The notes beneath the pieces are model-generated. The model was not told where the DNA came from. It did no database searches and worked only from the letters and a program-made list of their open reading frames with translations. The position numbers and the translations under genes were made by a program. Positions 35,244-48,471 of a DNA stretch of 64,000 nucleotides are shown here, in pieces. Positions within the stretch are counted from its first letter, which is position 1; every line of letters begins with the position of its first letter. Source of the DNA: Camellia lanceoleosa (Eukaryota; Streptophyta; Magnoliopsida; Ericales; Theaceae); assembly GCA_025200525.1 (NCBI GenBank), contig CM045762.1, positions 91,764,717 through 91,828,716 of the forward strand, given 5' to 3'.

Positions 35244-35537
35244 TAGACTTGGTGGAATCGATTAGGCTCACTACTGACCGGAACTTGGACAAAATCCCTC
35301 CTCGTCTTGCCAAGTGAGAGAGGTGCGATTATGCATCCAAAATAGGCTGGCTGGTCGGCTCACGGCCGTTTCATCCCCAATCATGGACACCACGAAGTTA
35401 TCCCCAAGCACTCTTGGTCGTCGGAGGATCGAGAGGAGACATGCAGTGCTACCCCATTTCCAATTAGTGCTCTCGGGATCCACTGTCTTATTCTCGCTCC
35501 AAACTCGGTTGTTGGGTGCATGCGCTCTGTGGCAACA

Positions 35538-37386
35538 TCATCCCGGATAGTTGCGGTCGAAGAAGATTTGAAACACTGCAGCGCTTCCTCTCGCGTTGAA
35601 CCATGGCTCTGGGAAGCCGCAAAATGGAAAGTCTTCCCCCTCCCGGACAAAGCGTCCATTCAGGGTACCCTGGATGGGCCTGTGCATTAGATCAAAAGGC
35701 TTCCCAGCCTGCTTTGCTCTGGCTCTGCCGACCATTTCCTTCCCTTTCCTTGCCCAATCTTCTTTGGTGGGCAGATAACCCGATCAAGGTATGTGGATTG
35801 TGTGGCACTTGACCCACGCTGCGACTCCTTTCTGCGCTTCTTTCCAATCCCATCCGGGGATATGTTGTAGCTTGTTCATGAGGTAGATGGCTTGAGCGGC
35901 GACATACACACCTCATTCACGACCATAATGTTTTGCACCACGGGCCTCGGCCAAAGTAAATCTCGATATGAACATGTCGTCCTTGCCGTGGTCAATCTCC
36001 GAGACTGGCAGAGATATCTCCGGAGGAGGATGGGTTGATAAATTCGCAAAAACAGTGGCTACTGCCTTTCCATAGGGTATTTCACCATTTGATATAGAGT
36101 AGATGAGGCGGCCTTCACCGATGCAACTGTGTCGCCCCAAAAGCATGTTAAAGGATCAGGGTCCTCCAACACATGAAAATCTACCTCGTGTTGTCGGGCC
36201 CAATCTTGGTTTGGATTTTCTTGTCCCAGGACATCCCTACTTGTATTGTCGTGAGCTCTCGATCACTTGAGTAGTCGGTGTGAAGTCCGCAGTTTTAACC
36301 CAATTGCATACGCCGTTCGGCGGAGACATTAATAGCGGACCGGTATCAATAAGTACCGGAATCCATTTGTCCCGTGCATTCTCTGAGAGATGTAAAGTGC
36401 ATTATGATCCACGCCCTCGAGCGGGTTCCTTATCCGAAAAGGTCAATGGGGAACCTCCTCCGGAAAGACTAGCCCAACTAGTTGTTACGGCGTAGTTTCG
36501 ATAGAGAGTTTGGCTTTGTCCATAGCGAGAGGACGACTGTCATGCACCCTTGAAGCCATAAGCGATCCCAGAGATGGAGATGTGCCTTGTATTTTCTTTA
36601 ACTTGTTTGATCTGACCTCTTCTTCAACTTGCTTCTCCCTCTGCTTCTCCGCTTCGTTATCTTTCCCTGATGCCTCGGGTTGATCAAGGTGTGGGGGCTT
36701 GAAATACCGCCCACTTCTAGTCATATGGTCCACCTCTTCGAGGTACCAGGTGCTGTCTGGTTGGCCACCCGCCCCATCTTAAATCGTGTGGGCGAGATAC
36801 AAGTCGTCATCTTCCCACCACATTCCATTAGCATCTAACGTGCACTGCAGTCTGGCTTGTTTGCGCTCTCAGCATTTTCCTCCCACATGCTCACAGCATG
36901 TTCAGTTTTTGTACTCACAGCATTCTCAACCTCCTCATGGTTCTTTGCTTTTCGGATCCTCTAAGAATCCCATTTCTTTTCTTGTTCCTCTAGTGTTAAT
37001 TGTTCAGTTTTCAAAGTGTCTTGCTCCCGAGCGAAATTCTTCGTACCGGCGCTCTCCGGCAACTCAATCTGACCCTCGGCCCTTCCGGCCACAAATGGTA
37101 CAATATCTGGCTGATCATCCAACCACCCGACGACTTCTACTGACTCCTCGTATTCAAACCAGTTGATTGATGCCTCCCCTGATTCTTGGTCGTTGAAAAA
37201 CTGGAGGTTGGCGAAGTCCTCTTCCATCGTTGTCAGATCATCCCCTACTGATTCAAGTTTGTCCCCCTGGATCATACACAATTCAGCCTCTTCCGGCGGC
37301 CCCACACTCAGCTTAGGCTGACTCATTGACAAGATATATCCACTCGGATCATAAGCTCTGCCAGCTAAATTCTCAGACTGCTCCAC
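35538..37386 (-). pseudogene. Tat gag-pol linker and aspartic protease region
   Basis: Broken frames hold, from right to left: an acidic segment (36961-37386), MTRSGRYFKPPHLD (36485-36733), the protease region with a VLIDTG active-site match near 36340, LLGRHSCIGE (about 36130, normally LLGRPW), and a conserved Tat block GYLPTKEDWARKG followed by GRFVREGEDFPFCGFPEPWF (35538-35735). At least three frameshifts or stops split it. The protease would mature gag and pol. The strongly shifted frames suggest it no longer yields one protein. Confidence 0.75.
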
Positions 37387-37646
37387 CCCAGACTCAACAG
37401 TTTTGCTCTCCTCGAAGCTTTGCCCGTTCCATTTTCGGTGGTCACCACCTTTGGCTCAGGTTGGGTTGTGGAGGTGTCCATCATGCACAAGTCAGTGCTA
37501 TCAGGAAGGATCACCTTTGGCTTGGGTAAGTGGGAGGGAGTAATGTAGATACTAGGGTCGTAAGACACGTCCCCAGTTTGGATGAGATTGATTCTTTTGG
37601 GTGGATCTTGGTTATGTGCTGGGAGTGGGTTGGTTGTAACGTTGGG

Positions 37647-39535
37647 TCACTCGGGAGGTAGAATGATGTTTTTGTCAATGAGATCTTGAATCTCATGACG
37701 CAGCCTGTAACATTGGTCGGTATCATGACCATGCTGCTGGTGGTATTTGCAATATTTGGCTGGGTTGTGGGAAGGGGGGAGTGGATTTGGAGGAGGCCTC
37801 GGTTCCAAGGGTTTCAGATGCCCCTTTCTGACTAGAACCCCGAGGACTTTGGACAAAGGCATATGTAGTGGGGAGAAGGTTCGTTGACCCCTGGGTTGGT
37901 ATCTCGAAGCTTGGTTCTCGCTCCCGGATGCATCGAGAAAAGGTGTGGCCGCTGCGGGCCTTGGTTGGGGAGGGGGAGTGGTGGTGACCATACCGACCTC
38001 TGAAGTTCTTGCATTGGTAGAGCCGCTCGGGCCCGCATTGTTATTACGATTGAATGTTCTTGAGGTGTTCCGATCTGATCGATCGATCAACCCTTGCTTC
38101 ATAGCATCCTCAATTTGCACCCCCATATCATGTAAGTCTGCGAAGGTGGGGAAGGGAACTACAATCATCTTCTGCATAAGCCTTGGTTGGAGATTGCGCA
38201 CAATCATCCGGATTTGATCTTTATCAGTTGGCCTTAAGGTCATCATCGATGCCTTTGCTCTCCACCGAGTGACAAAATTAGAGAAAGTCTCTTTCTGTTC
38301 CTGCCTTGTTGTCTCGAGATCACGTGTTGTAATCTCGATCTGAGTATTATATGAATATTGTGCAACGAAGGCTTCAGCCATCTCATACCAGTTCCTTTTA
38401 ACATCATTATCCAACTTTGCATACCAGTTGGCGGCCACTCCTGACAGGGTTCGGCCAAACAGTGAGAGTTTCTGTAGTCTGGTTAGGCCCATTGGCCGCA
38501 AAATGTCTGAAAACAGCCGTAGATGAACCATGGGGTCCCCGGATCCATCAAAGCGATTGATCTGGGGCATCTTAAATCTGTCCGGCAATGTTACGGCCAC
38601 ATCAGTGTAGCCGTCTTCAATATCTGGGATGGCCTTCACCCCCTGTGATTTCTTGAAGAGCTTTTCCAATTTGCTCAATTTCAGAGCTGTCTGGTCTACC
38701 TCGAACTCAAATGGAGAGTCCGGGTGATTGGGTGTAATATTTTTGGACAGTTGTGGCAGAAGCGGGGGCGGAGCCACCCCCGTTGGAAGACTCGTGTCCT
38801 CTTGGGTGTTTTGGAAGTTTGGCGGAGCGTTCTGTGGATTCGGGAGGGTGTTCTGGGTATTCTGAGAATTTGGAGGGCATTACGGCGATGGGTATCTGCG
38901 AGTAGTGGAGCCTAGCGGAGGAGGAACTGATCGTCCCCTAGTGGAGGAGGGACTGGTGTGAAGCAGATCGACATTCTCATTGTTATGTCTGGTGATCAAC
39001 TCGCATCTTTGGGCCATGATGACCCTCATTGTTTGGAAAATTCCGCTTGGCGGATGGCATCATCTTGCATTTGTTTCATGCTCTCATTCATCTGGCGCAT
39101 CATCGCCTCCATTGTCATATTCTGTTGTTCCATCTGAATGGTCGGTAGATGTACCTCTATGGCAGACACAAAAATCTCAACCTGATTGTTTACTGTCAAA
39201 GCAACCCTCTGTTCTGATAACCCCTGTTCCGACACACTGCGCCTTCTCGGCTTTCTTCTGGTGATTGGGGGTAGAGAGTGGAACACCGGATGTCCGTCAA
39301 CTAGATCCTCGGATCGGTTGAGTCGGCGACCTCGTGTCCAAAGTGCTTGGGGAGTATCGACTGGTTCAGAAGCAATCGTGCTACAAACCTGCCCTAGCAA
39401 AAGATAAATAAAGCGAAAAGGAAATAAATGACCAGAAAAACGGGCAGCATAACGGCTTAAATTAAATACACACAACACACAGTCGGGCATACAACACGCA
39501 GTTTGATAAGCTGGAAATACACTGTCCTCAACCAC
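37647..39535 (-). pseudogene. Tat gag
   Basis: The capsid frame 37647-38777 contains MPQINRFDGSGDPMVHLRLF, LFGRTLSGVAANWYAKLD and a zinc-knuckle-like YCKYHQQHGHDTDQCYRLR near its C terminus. The N-terminal part lies in 39026-39535 (SEPVDTPQALWTRGRRLNRS, MMRQMNESMKQMQDDA coiled-coil-like) and is separated by a frame break between 39025 and 38778. A pyrimidine-rich stretch ending CTAGGGCAG at about 39390-39410 on the minus strand could be a splice acceptor, which would fit Ogre-type splicing, but this is not proven. Gag forms the particle. Confidence 0.85.
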
Positions 39536-40087
39536 TGATCACTGTTCCTGTATCACTGTTCCCCTAAACTGAATCTGATATCCGCAGACAACTGATTCTC
39601 AGACACTGAATGATGCCCGCAGGCCTGATGCCCAAACTCAACTGATACATGCATTCCCTGTAGAGACGCACTCTAACAAGCACATAGCAGATAAGTGAGA
39701 GCCAAAAACACCCCTATGTTGGGGTAGGGTTTCCCTGTCCTATTTTGTCAGGAAGTAGGGTTTCACTATGCACTGCTGACTTCAAACAACTCAGAACGGG
39801 TAAGCAACCTGTCCTAGCTTGGAATGGTCACTATAGATCCGAATATGCACTAGGTCGAATGGTCAAAAAGGGTGCCCCGGTAAAACCGGGGTTTGTGTTC
39901 CCATGCTGTCAGAGCCCAGAGCCAATCAGCCTTATGGACATGCCTTGACAAGACAAGCCTCCGGCAAATCGTTCGGGAATGGCATATGGCAAACACGGTG
40001 TCCTAGGCGCACCAATGCAAATGCAATGCAAAGAAACACACAAATGTAGTCAAACCAGATATCATGAGTTCGAGTCAAGTTCTCTAA
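39536..40087 (-). other. 5' leader of Tat element
   Basis: Untranslated leader between PBS and gag. No domain is visible in the short frames. Confidence 0.5.
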
Positions 40088-40106
40088 CTCCCCAGCAGAG
40101 TCGCCA
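40088..40106 (-). other. primer-binding site of Tat element
   Basis: Minus-strand TGGCGACTCTGCTGGGGAG begins five bases inside the 5' LTR. It resembles the tRNA-Arg-type site I recall for Ogre/Tat elements; the tRNA identity should be taken as tentative. Confidence 0.7.
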
Positions 40107-41807
40107 TAAACTGTGGCAAGCCCGCGAGGGACCTCGCTACAGTTCGGACTCGATTTTGTCGCGGTTCCAAATCTTGAACCAAAGAGTCCAAATCCGGCAA
40201 ATCGTTTTGAAGAAAAACAGATTTTTTTGAAAGAAGTGCCAAACATGGATCGCTTTGCGGATATGAGTCGCCACCTAAATATTTTTAAAATGAGAAATTT
40301 AGGAAACCCTAACTCGGTGCCAAAGGCCACGTGTCCGTCATTACCAAAGTTGGCTCGGGAACTTGGGTACGATTGGGGAAGGTCACATCATGAGCACCCC
40401 CGCTCGCTCGGTCAAAGACCGGCCTCTACTAACCATGATATCTGTTTTTGAAAACTTTGTGAGTTCTTATTCCGGTTATTAGCCTAGGTTACTATGTGAT
40501 GCGCACAGCATACATGTATAGACTGAATCGCCTGAATTGGAACAAAACATTTCATGCTTTGTTTGTTTGAAAATGGTTTGATGGTGCTACCCATAGGTAG
40601 GCTAAGATGTGGATTTGCCACCCTCAGGTGGGCTTAGAAAACATGATTTTGCCACTATCTAGTGGGCTTAAAACAAACAGTCGATGAATTGTCCCAATTC
40701 AGATAACTCAACCTCCACCCACAGCCATTCAAGGCAGTTATATCATATAAGCACATAGCCTCATGGTAAGCATGCTATTCATGGCAACACTCACACGCAT
40801 GCAAGGATGCTAAAGCATAAAACTCACCGAGTACTCCAAGCCAAAACAGGAAAGCGATTAGAAATCATGCATGAATCCTAAATGTGCTGAAATGCCTAAT
40901 GCAACACATGCAAAATGCAACTATAGTAGGCTCGGCTATTCTAAACATGGTATATGAAATGCTACAGTTAGCATGTATTCATTTTGGAATCGAAATACAA
41001 ATGCAGTTTGTATGATGCGCCGAACCCGGTGCATACAAAACAGATGAATGATGCAAACATACTGTCATACTGTATGCTAATTGAAATATGCCCTATATCT
41101 AACCAACAAAGCAGGTAAATAAAAGGGAAGAAAGACGTGGGGTTGGAAGACATACATCACACTCACACACACTTATTACAATTGTACCCTCGCGCAGAGG
41201 GTCCGAATAAATAATACAGTCCGAAATGAAAGAAAAATACAGTCCCAAAATAATACAGATTTCTAATTAATTATCAAATTAATCAAGAAAGTCAGAATCG
41301 CTTGGGCCGCCTTTGCTTCGCTTCAGGATAATGATATGATGCATGTTTGGGCTGCCTTGGCGTGGAAATCCACTAGGATGCCCCAATTAGCCTCTGTTTG
41401 CAATTTTCTCGAAATGCGTGTCAGACTCCGAAAAGTTGCTGATCCTTGATTTTGCTGCAACAGAGAGCAGGAAAAGGGCATAGCAATGTATTTCACGAAT
41501 ATATGCATGCCTCGATCCTCGTGCCACCAATCACTCAAATCGATGCATGATGGTCGAGGAATCGGATTGCACAACTCAATATAGGATGAATGCAGATGAA
41601 TGCTACAACAAAGCCTAACTCCATCATGGGTAATCCGGAGTGTCGGTGACTTGGCAATTGAGACCCGTTCCGTCACTCGGAGTATGAAACGCGCCTCGTT
41701 TCCCGTGCCCGGGTTAACGCTTATCCCGAACACGATGCGATATGCATGGTATGCATGAAATGCAGCTAACATATGATATAGCATGCACAATGCTATGAAA
41801 GTGAGAT

Positions 41808-42376
41808 GCCTCGAAATGCGTGCCCAAAGGGCACGCAAACCGAGGCGATGACATACAAGCATGAGATGACATGAAATATGATACACAATGAGACTAAAAA
41901 GAGATGTCTCGAAATGCGTGCCCACGGGCACGCAAACCGAGGAATGCATAAAATGGCATACGGAATGCAACAGAACTAAAAATGACATACAGAATGCAAA
42001 TTGGGCTTACACTAACATGAGAGGGCCTCAGCCGCACCCACATAAGAGGCCGTCGGATAAAAACGAAGCGCCTCGAAATGCGTGCACACAGGCACGTAAA
42101 CCGAGGCGGTGACATACAGCCATGAAAAATGCAGATTGGGCTTACACTATCATGAGAGGGCCTCAGCCACACTCACATAAGATGCCATGAGATGAAAACA
42201 AGCTGCCTCGAAATGCGCACGCACAGCACGCAAACCGAGGCAACGATATAGAGGCATGAAAATGCAAATTGGGCTTACACTAACATGAGAGAGCCTCAGC
42301 CGCACTCACATAAGATGCCGTGAGATGAAAATGAAGTGCCTCGAAATGCGTGCACACGGGTACGCAAACCAAGGCA
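41808..42376. repeat. array of five long hairpins in Tat 5' LTR
   Basis: Hairpins at 41808-41846, 41907-41942, 42071-42108, 42204-42241 and 42338-42376 correspond one to one with those in the other LTR. Here all five keep CCTCG or TCTCG on the left arm, and the fifth retains more of its stem (CACACGGGTACGC) than its partner. Confidence 0.85.
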
Positions 42377-43884
42377 TGGCCTGAAGGCACAAAAATGACA
42401 TGCAAATGAGACATGGCATATGGCATATGAAAAATGCAAATTTCAGTAGTTAAAATGATGCACAAATAGCCCCCGAATTATGACAAAATTACACCCGATG
42501 CCCGAAATGCAATGTAAAGCACCCGAAATGGCCTACAGCCCTACTAAACGTGCACAATATGGACATAGCATGTAAAACAGTAGCGAGGCAGCCCCTAAAC
42601 TAGCATTTTTCCAGTACAAATCATGGATGAATAACAACCACAAGTATGGCAAAAATAGCTTGCAAAAATGGGGGGAAAGAGGAGAATTACAAAGCAAGTG
42701 GTATCTACAATGGTCAAACTGAAAAACACAGTTCTACAACATTAAAGAGGGACCAAAATATGCATATTTACAAGAGATGACATCCCCCAATTCAGTATGT
42801 AGATAGGCTAAACATAGCATCTAAAATAATGAGCCAACAAAGGCTATAACATGAGGTACCAAAAGCATGCATCAAATAACCTTGGACCCTTAACAAAACA
42901 TGAAGAATGGGTCATTTTAAGACACTTTATAAGCCTGATGAAGGCCGAAAACAGAAGCTAAGCAAGCCTAACAAAGCATGCAAAATAATGAACCAAATAG
43001 GGGGTATAACATGAAATACCAAAAGAAATTACCAAATGGCCTATGAACCTTAACAAATCATGAAGAGAAGGCCAAAACAAGGCTCTTTCCAGGACTGATG
43101 AAGGCTGAAAACAGAAGCCAAATAAGCTTAAAGAGGCATGCAAAATGGGGCCAAAGAGAGGTATAAAGAGAGGCCATGCATGGAGGCACCAAACAAGATT
43201 GGTCCCTTCTACAATGTTGTAGAGGGACACAAAATAAGCTCAATCTCAGTTTATATCATGCTCAAAATCATATCACAAATAGGCCAAATAAATCATGCAA
43301 TTTTACGGAAAATATGGAGGATTACAAAGAAAGTGCATGATAGAGAGGCCAAACATGGTTGAGCCCTTCTTCAATGTTGAAGAGGGTCTCAAAATAGGCC
43401 CACTCACAGTTTATAACAGGCTCGAAATCAGATCACTCATAAGTCAAATGAAGCATGCAAGATAATGGCATAAAGAGTGATATTGAAAGAGGTGTGTCAT
43501 GGAGACACCAAACAGAATTGAGTCCTTCTACAAAGTTGTAGAGGGGCTCAAAATAAGCCTAAAACCATTAGGGTTCAGAGCCCAAAACAGAGAGCAAGTA
43601 AGGTAAAAAAGTGAAGCAAAAAAGTGCTAGAAAAAGGGAAATGAAGACTTACCCTTGAAGACAAGTCTTTTGATGCTTCTTGGCTTGAATTTGCTGGTCC
43701 TTAGCCTTTGAAAATCACTTCTTTGCTGCTGGAATAGGGGTGGTGATGGTGAGGCTTAGGGTTGATGAAGGAAGGGGCTAGAACCTTGAAGGTTTTTAGG
43801 ATTTTTGGCTATGGAAATGGAGGTTTTGGAAGAGGGGCTCTTGAGATGAATTTTTGTAACCCTAGGGAAGGAGCTGTCCAGCCC

Positions 43885-44099
43885 CTTAAATAGGCAAGAA
43901 AGGGTGTAAAAGGGGAGGGAAATGCATCCAAGCTTTCTCTCCCAAAATATCCCCCGGAGGGGTGAGATATTTCAAAAACCAGCTGGACAGCTGTAAAGAG
44001 GTGAAAAGCATAAAGCTGGCCGGCCAGGTAACTTTCTTGAAGGTGGCCGGCCGGCCACCCCAACTGGTCGGCCAGCCACTTCCCCTGGCCGGCCGGCCA
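43885..44099 (-). promoter_or_regulatory. 5' LTR promoter with GGCCGGCC palindromes
   Basis: Palindromes at 44018-44027, 44045-44057 and 44088-44099, with a TCGGCCAGCC variant at 44068-44077, lie upstream on the minus strand of CCTATTTAAGG (43885-43894). The arrangement is the same as in the 3' LTR. Confidence 0.55.
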
Positions 44100-44971
44100 T
44101 GGCCAAAAAATGGAACAAAAAAATTCTGGCCGACCACTCTTGTTTAGGGTCCTCCTAGGTGTGTAGAATAAGGCCCCAGGGTTGGAACTTGGCAACACTG
44201 AAGCAGGAGTCACAACATAGAACTTGAAGGAGAGGCTCAAAAATGAAAATCACAAATACTAGCCGACCACCACTTTTTAGGGTCCTCCCATGTGCCCTCA
44301 TCACAAATATGTAGTCCCGGCTCGAAGAAAATACCCCTAGGGTGTTCAACATTAGCCCGGAAGCGAGGAAAGCAGGTGGAAGCCGGTTTTTCTGAGATAA
44401 TTGATGGCCTCCTACCCCCCAGTGATCCTCCTAGTGTTGAAACAGAGGTACCTGCCAAGATTGAACAAAAACTAATGCAAAATGAATGCTCGGGGCCCAA
44501 ACCGCGCAGTTCGGGGCCCCGAAATGGGCTGCAGGCACCGAAGTGGTGTTCGGCCACGAAGTGGGTATCTACGACCCCAGTGTCCCTCTGTATGATAAAA
44601 CAGAGGCACTTGCCAAAAACCGGAGAAATCGGAGATGGTTGAGCGGTCCCGAATCGAGGCACACGGCCTGACGGCTCCGAAAACCGGGAACCGGGCTCCG
44701 AAATGGGCAAAATGGCCTACGGCCACGAAAAGTAGCGCACGGCCACCGAGAGATAGTCTACAGGACCAGTCCCTTCCCTCAGGAAAGAAAACTGAGAAAA
44801 TCGAGTCTGGTTCGCAAACCGAGGCAAGGCACAGAAGAGAGTTCGGAAGTCCGGAGGCAGGGCGTACGGCCGCGACTCTGAGACTTCTGAACGAGCACAA
44901 CATGCAACATCACCGAGCGCTCAACCAGTGACGTCTGAGTCTTAAGGTTGGTCAAAAATGGGGTGTCTACA

Positions 44972-46330
44972 CTACCCACCCACAAAACTTTAAAAATCCT
45001 TTGGCGGCAATATTCCGGTGGCAACTGTGGCAACTATTTGATCACATACACGTTTTCGACAATGATAATGAGTGAAAATTTTTCCGATAACCACAACTCC
45101 GTGAGACGAGAAGTGTACAACAATAAAAGTGTAGAAAAGATTCATAGCTTTGATGGTGTTGTTAGCTCAGATGAGATTAGCCTTGAGTAAGTTTCTTAAA
45201 AAAAATGACAAAAATAATAAAAACTGTTCGTCATTTTTTTGGGACTGAACACCCAAACGTGTGACCAAAATTTTGGGAACACAAGCTCGATCATTGTTTA
45301 TTTGTTCAAGAATAGTTAACCGAACATTTCTTATTTGTTCAGGAACAAATAACCGAAACAGCAGCAGCAGCAGAAGCAAGCAAGCAAACAAAGAAGGTCA
45401 TACCACCCTTGGCCAGTTGACCGGAGGGTGAAATCTTGCCAAATTTTGCTCACACAAATAGCATATAAGTATAGTGAGACCATGGATGAATGACAGAAAC
45501 CAATTAGAGAATCATGAAAGTAGATTGTGCTGTGTGTAAAAAGAGATAATAGAAAAAAAAAAAAAAAAAAATTAACCAGATTCACAAACCTCGTAATGAA
45601 GTAGAGAAAAAATTTCTTAATCACACAAATTTTTTCTATTAATTTTGGGAGGTTCCATCGTGTTGTGGGTTTTGTTAGGGTTTTAAGAGAGAGGCATTTT
45701 GGGGTGTGAGGGTGTGCATTTGAATAAGTGGAATGTTTTTACAAGGACAATTTTAATATTATTTGAGGGGAGAAAAAAAAATTTAAAGATTTTACAATTT
45801 ATAAGTGGGAATCCAAAAAAATGAGAATTCAAAATAATTAACGGGGTGTTAATAGCAGACTCATAATTTAATACCATTGCTTCCAAAATTTCCCCATCTT
45901 GGGGGTTGCCACTTTTCCTTTAATTGATTGTGCAATGTGGATTACATATAATTTTGGATAAATTTTAACTGTTTAATGTGTGGTCACTTTTTATATTTTG
46001 TCTCTTAAAGTTTGTATGTTTTTACTTTGATTCTTTATATTTCAAGCTTATCCCAATTACTCTTAAAATTAATTTATGTTCAAAATTAAGCAAAAAATGT
46101 CATGACAACTGTCACATAATATCAAAAATATTATTATATTAAGATTTGAATTTATGTCAAAGATGTGAGTTATATATAATAAAGTACTTTTATCATTGGG
46201 CAAACTTTGACATGGGATAAACTAAAATTAAAAAAACTTATAGAACATAATGTATCTTTATTTTATCATTACTCTAATTTTTTTTAATTTATTCTATGAC
46301 ATTTATATCTTATTAAAAACTTAGAAGATA
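44972..46330. other. host flank right of Tat element
   Basis: Begins with the TSD CTACC. It holds a short CAG run (45359-45376), a TTATTTGTTC/GAACAAATAA inverted repeat (about 45330-45351) and a long A run (about 45553-45571). A 60-codon open frame to 45190 has no recognisable domain. Otherwise AT-rich with nothing identified. Confidence 0.5.
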
Positions 46331-46506
46331 CAATTAATACCATAAATAAATTAAAATGGATTTTTGGCCATAATTCCTTCCTAGAGCTTGTTTTTCTTGA
46401 AAATGACAACTCTAATTTTTTTGGTTCGTAAACTCCTCAAAACTAGAGAAATCTTGTAAGAAAGGCAAAAATTTTCAGATTTATATTGTGTGTAAAAAAT
46501 TTACCC

Positions 46507-46508
<2 letters not shown>

Positions 46509-46592
<84 letters not shown>
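46509..46592. repeat. CA and CT microsatellites in left arm
   Basis: About 20 CA units are followed by about 18 CT units. The right arm has the matching GA and GT runs at 48443-48511. The frames these create are low complexity, not genes. Confidence 0.9.
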
Positions 46593-46595
<3 letters not shown>

Positions 46596-47206
46596 GACCA
46601 CCACAACCACCACCACCGTCTATATCACCACCATCTCCACTACCACCACTACCTCGACCACCACCGTTTCCACCATCACCATCTCAACCACTAGTGTTGT
46701 TCGTCACCGCCACCACTACCACCGTTTCTACCATCACCGTCTCAACCACTAGTGCCATTTGATGCCACTGTACCACCGACAACCACTATTGTCATTCTTC
46801 GCCTCAAAAACCTCAGATCTAAGATTGACGACCTCAGATTTTAGATCTATCATCTCATATCTATACTCTCTCTCTCTCTCTCTCTCTCCCCATGATGCTT
46901 TGTTTTTGAGATAGTAAAATTTTACTTTTGTTTGAACCAGATATGAGGCAATATATGTGATCTCTCTATCTCTCTATTTCACTATCTTCTTCTCTTTCTC
47001 TCTCTCTTTCTATATATATATATATATATTAGTGCATTTTTTCGCCATTACCAGTTTGAATATTTATTTTGAGATCTTAAATGAAAATGTTATTTTAGTA
47101 CGTTCAATAGCGAAATAATAAAATTTTATTGTGAACGTTATTAATTCAATGTTTCAACTAATTTCTCAATTAATATCTATATGAATAATGGTAATAATTA
47201 TAGTAA

Positions 47207-47330
47207 GGTCTCATTCGGGAACAAGCTATTTTGGTAATTTTTTGACTTTTGATGTACAGAAAAGTTGAGAGAGTGACGCGACAACTTATAGTGACTTTTT
47301 GGCTAAAACATGTAGTTATCAAACGAGGCC
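47207..47330. mobile_element. 124-bp MITE, Tourist/Harbinger-like
   Basis: The insert is flanked by TAA on both sides (47204-47206, 47331-47333) and has terminal inverted repeats GGTCTCATTCGGGAA and GGCCTCGTTTGATAA. It is absent from the matching site in the right arm, which gives an empty-site comparison. TAA target and TIR type fit PIF/Harbinger MITEs. Confidence 0.8.
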
Positions 47331-48440
47331 TAAGTGTGGTGGTTAGTGATAACGATGGCAAAAAATCATTATTTATATGTTTACAGTAAACAATAAAATT
47401 ATATTGTCCAAATTAACAGAGTAAAATTTTATATTACCGGAGAATCTTGCCAAAAGGACAAACTTTATTGCCAAAACAAGCTAAAATATTTAATTCATAA
47501 AGGACGAAGTTCAAAATATTTTTAAAAAATATGACAATAATACCCTCAACTTCTATCATTTTCATATATTACCACAACCACAACCACAACCAACCATTGT
47601 CTGCCATCACCAACCATCGCCAGCCATCATTGATCACCTTCGCTGGAGATAATTTCCTGACGACCACTGTTGATCGGCGAAAATTTTCTGGCAAGATTCT
47701 CAAGTGACAATAAAATTTTTTGTTAATTTGGACAGTAAAATTTTATGATTTACTTAAAACATATAAATAGTGATTTTTTGCCATTGTTATCACTAACCAC
47801 TGCACTTACTATAATTATTACCATTATTCTTAGTCAGAATATTGAATTAAAATGTTAATAGTAAAATTTTATTCTTACACAGAGTAAAATTTTACTCTAT
47901 ATGAAAGTAAAATTTTAATATTTTGCTATTGAATGTACTAAAGTAACATTTTCATTTGAGATCTCAAAATCAATATTCAAACTGATAATGACAAAAAAAA
48001 AATTGCACTAAAATAAAAATATATACATATAGAGAGAGAGAAAGAAAAAAAGATAGAGAAATAGAAGGATAAAAAAAACACATATATTGCCTCAGATTTG
48101 GTTCAAATCAGAGTAAAATTTTATTTTCTGAAAAACAAAGCATTATGAGGAGACAAAGAGAAAGAGGAAGAGAATATAGATCGAAGATAATAGATCTCAG
48201 ATCTAATGTCTTGGAGGCGAAAGATGATAATGGTGGTTGTCAATAATGGTGGCATTGGATGGCGCTGATGGTTAAGATGGTGAAGGTGGTAGTGGTAGAA
48301 ACAGTGGTAGCAATGACGAACGACGTCGGTGGTTATGACGATAGTGGTGGAGACGATAGAAGAGGTGGAAACGGTAGTAGTCATGATGGTGGTGGTAGGA
48401 GAGATGATAGTGGTGGTGGTGGTACAGACGGTGGTAGAGA

Positions 48441-48471
<31 letters not shown>

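Larger units (their letters stand above)
19388..44971 (-). mobile_element. 25.6-kb Tat-lineage (Ogre-like) LTR retrotransposon
   Basis: This is a complete 25,584-bp element with 4.8-kb LTRs (19388-24231 and 40112-44971), TG...CA ends (TGTGGCAAGCC...GTGTCTACA) and a perfect TSD CTACC (19383-19387, 44972-44976). Gag, protease, RT, two RNase H domains and integrase read leftward from 39535 to 31678. The second, archaeal-type RNase H and the size fit the Tat/Ogre lineage. Between the pol end and the 3' LTR are two antisense genes with introns (25634-28850 and 29730-30840). The LTRs look very similar to each other with scattered differences, so the insertion is moderately young, yet the genes carry several stops and frameshifts. 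Confidence 0.95.
40112..44971 (-). repeat. 5' LTR of 25.6-kb Tat element
   Basis: 4,860 bp, matching 19388-24231 along its length. It carries the hairpin array (41808-42376), the 155-bp array and the palindrome/TATA promoter-like region (43885-44099). As the 5' LTR this copy would drive gag-pol. Confidence 0.95.

Noticed and set aside
44948..45190. Possible exon ending at a GTAAGT donor right of the Tat element
   Set aside because: No recognisable domain, no acceptor, and the frame begins inside the LTR.
46486..46752. Open frames rich in His/Thr and Ser/Leu over CA/CT microsatellites
   Set aside because: They are translations of simple repeats; the mirrored arm (48121-48534) gives the same kind of false frame.
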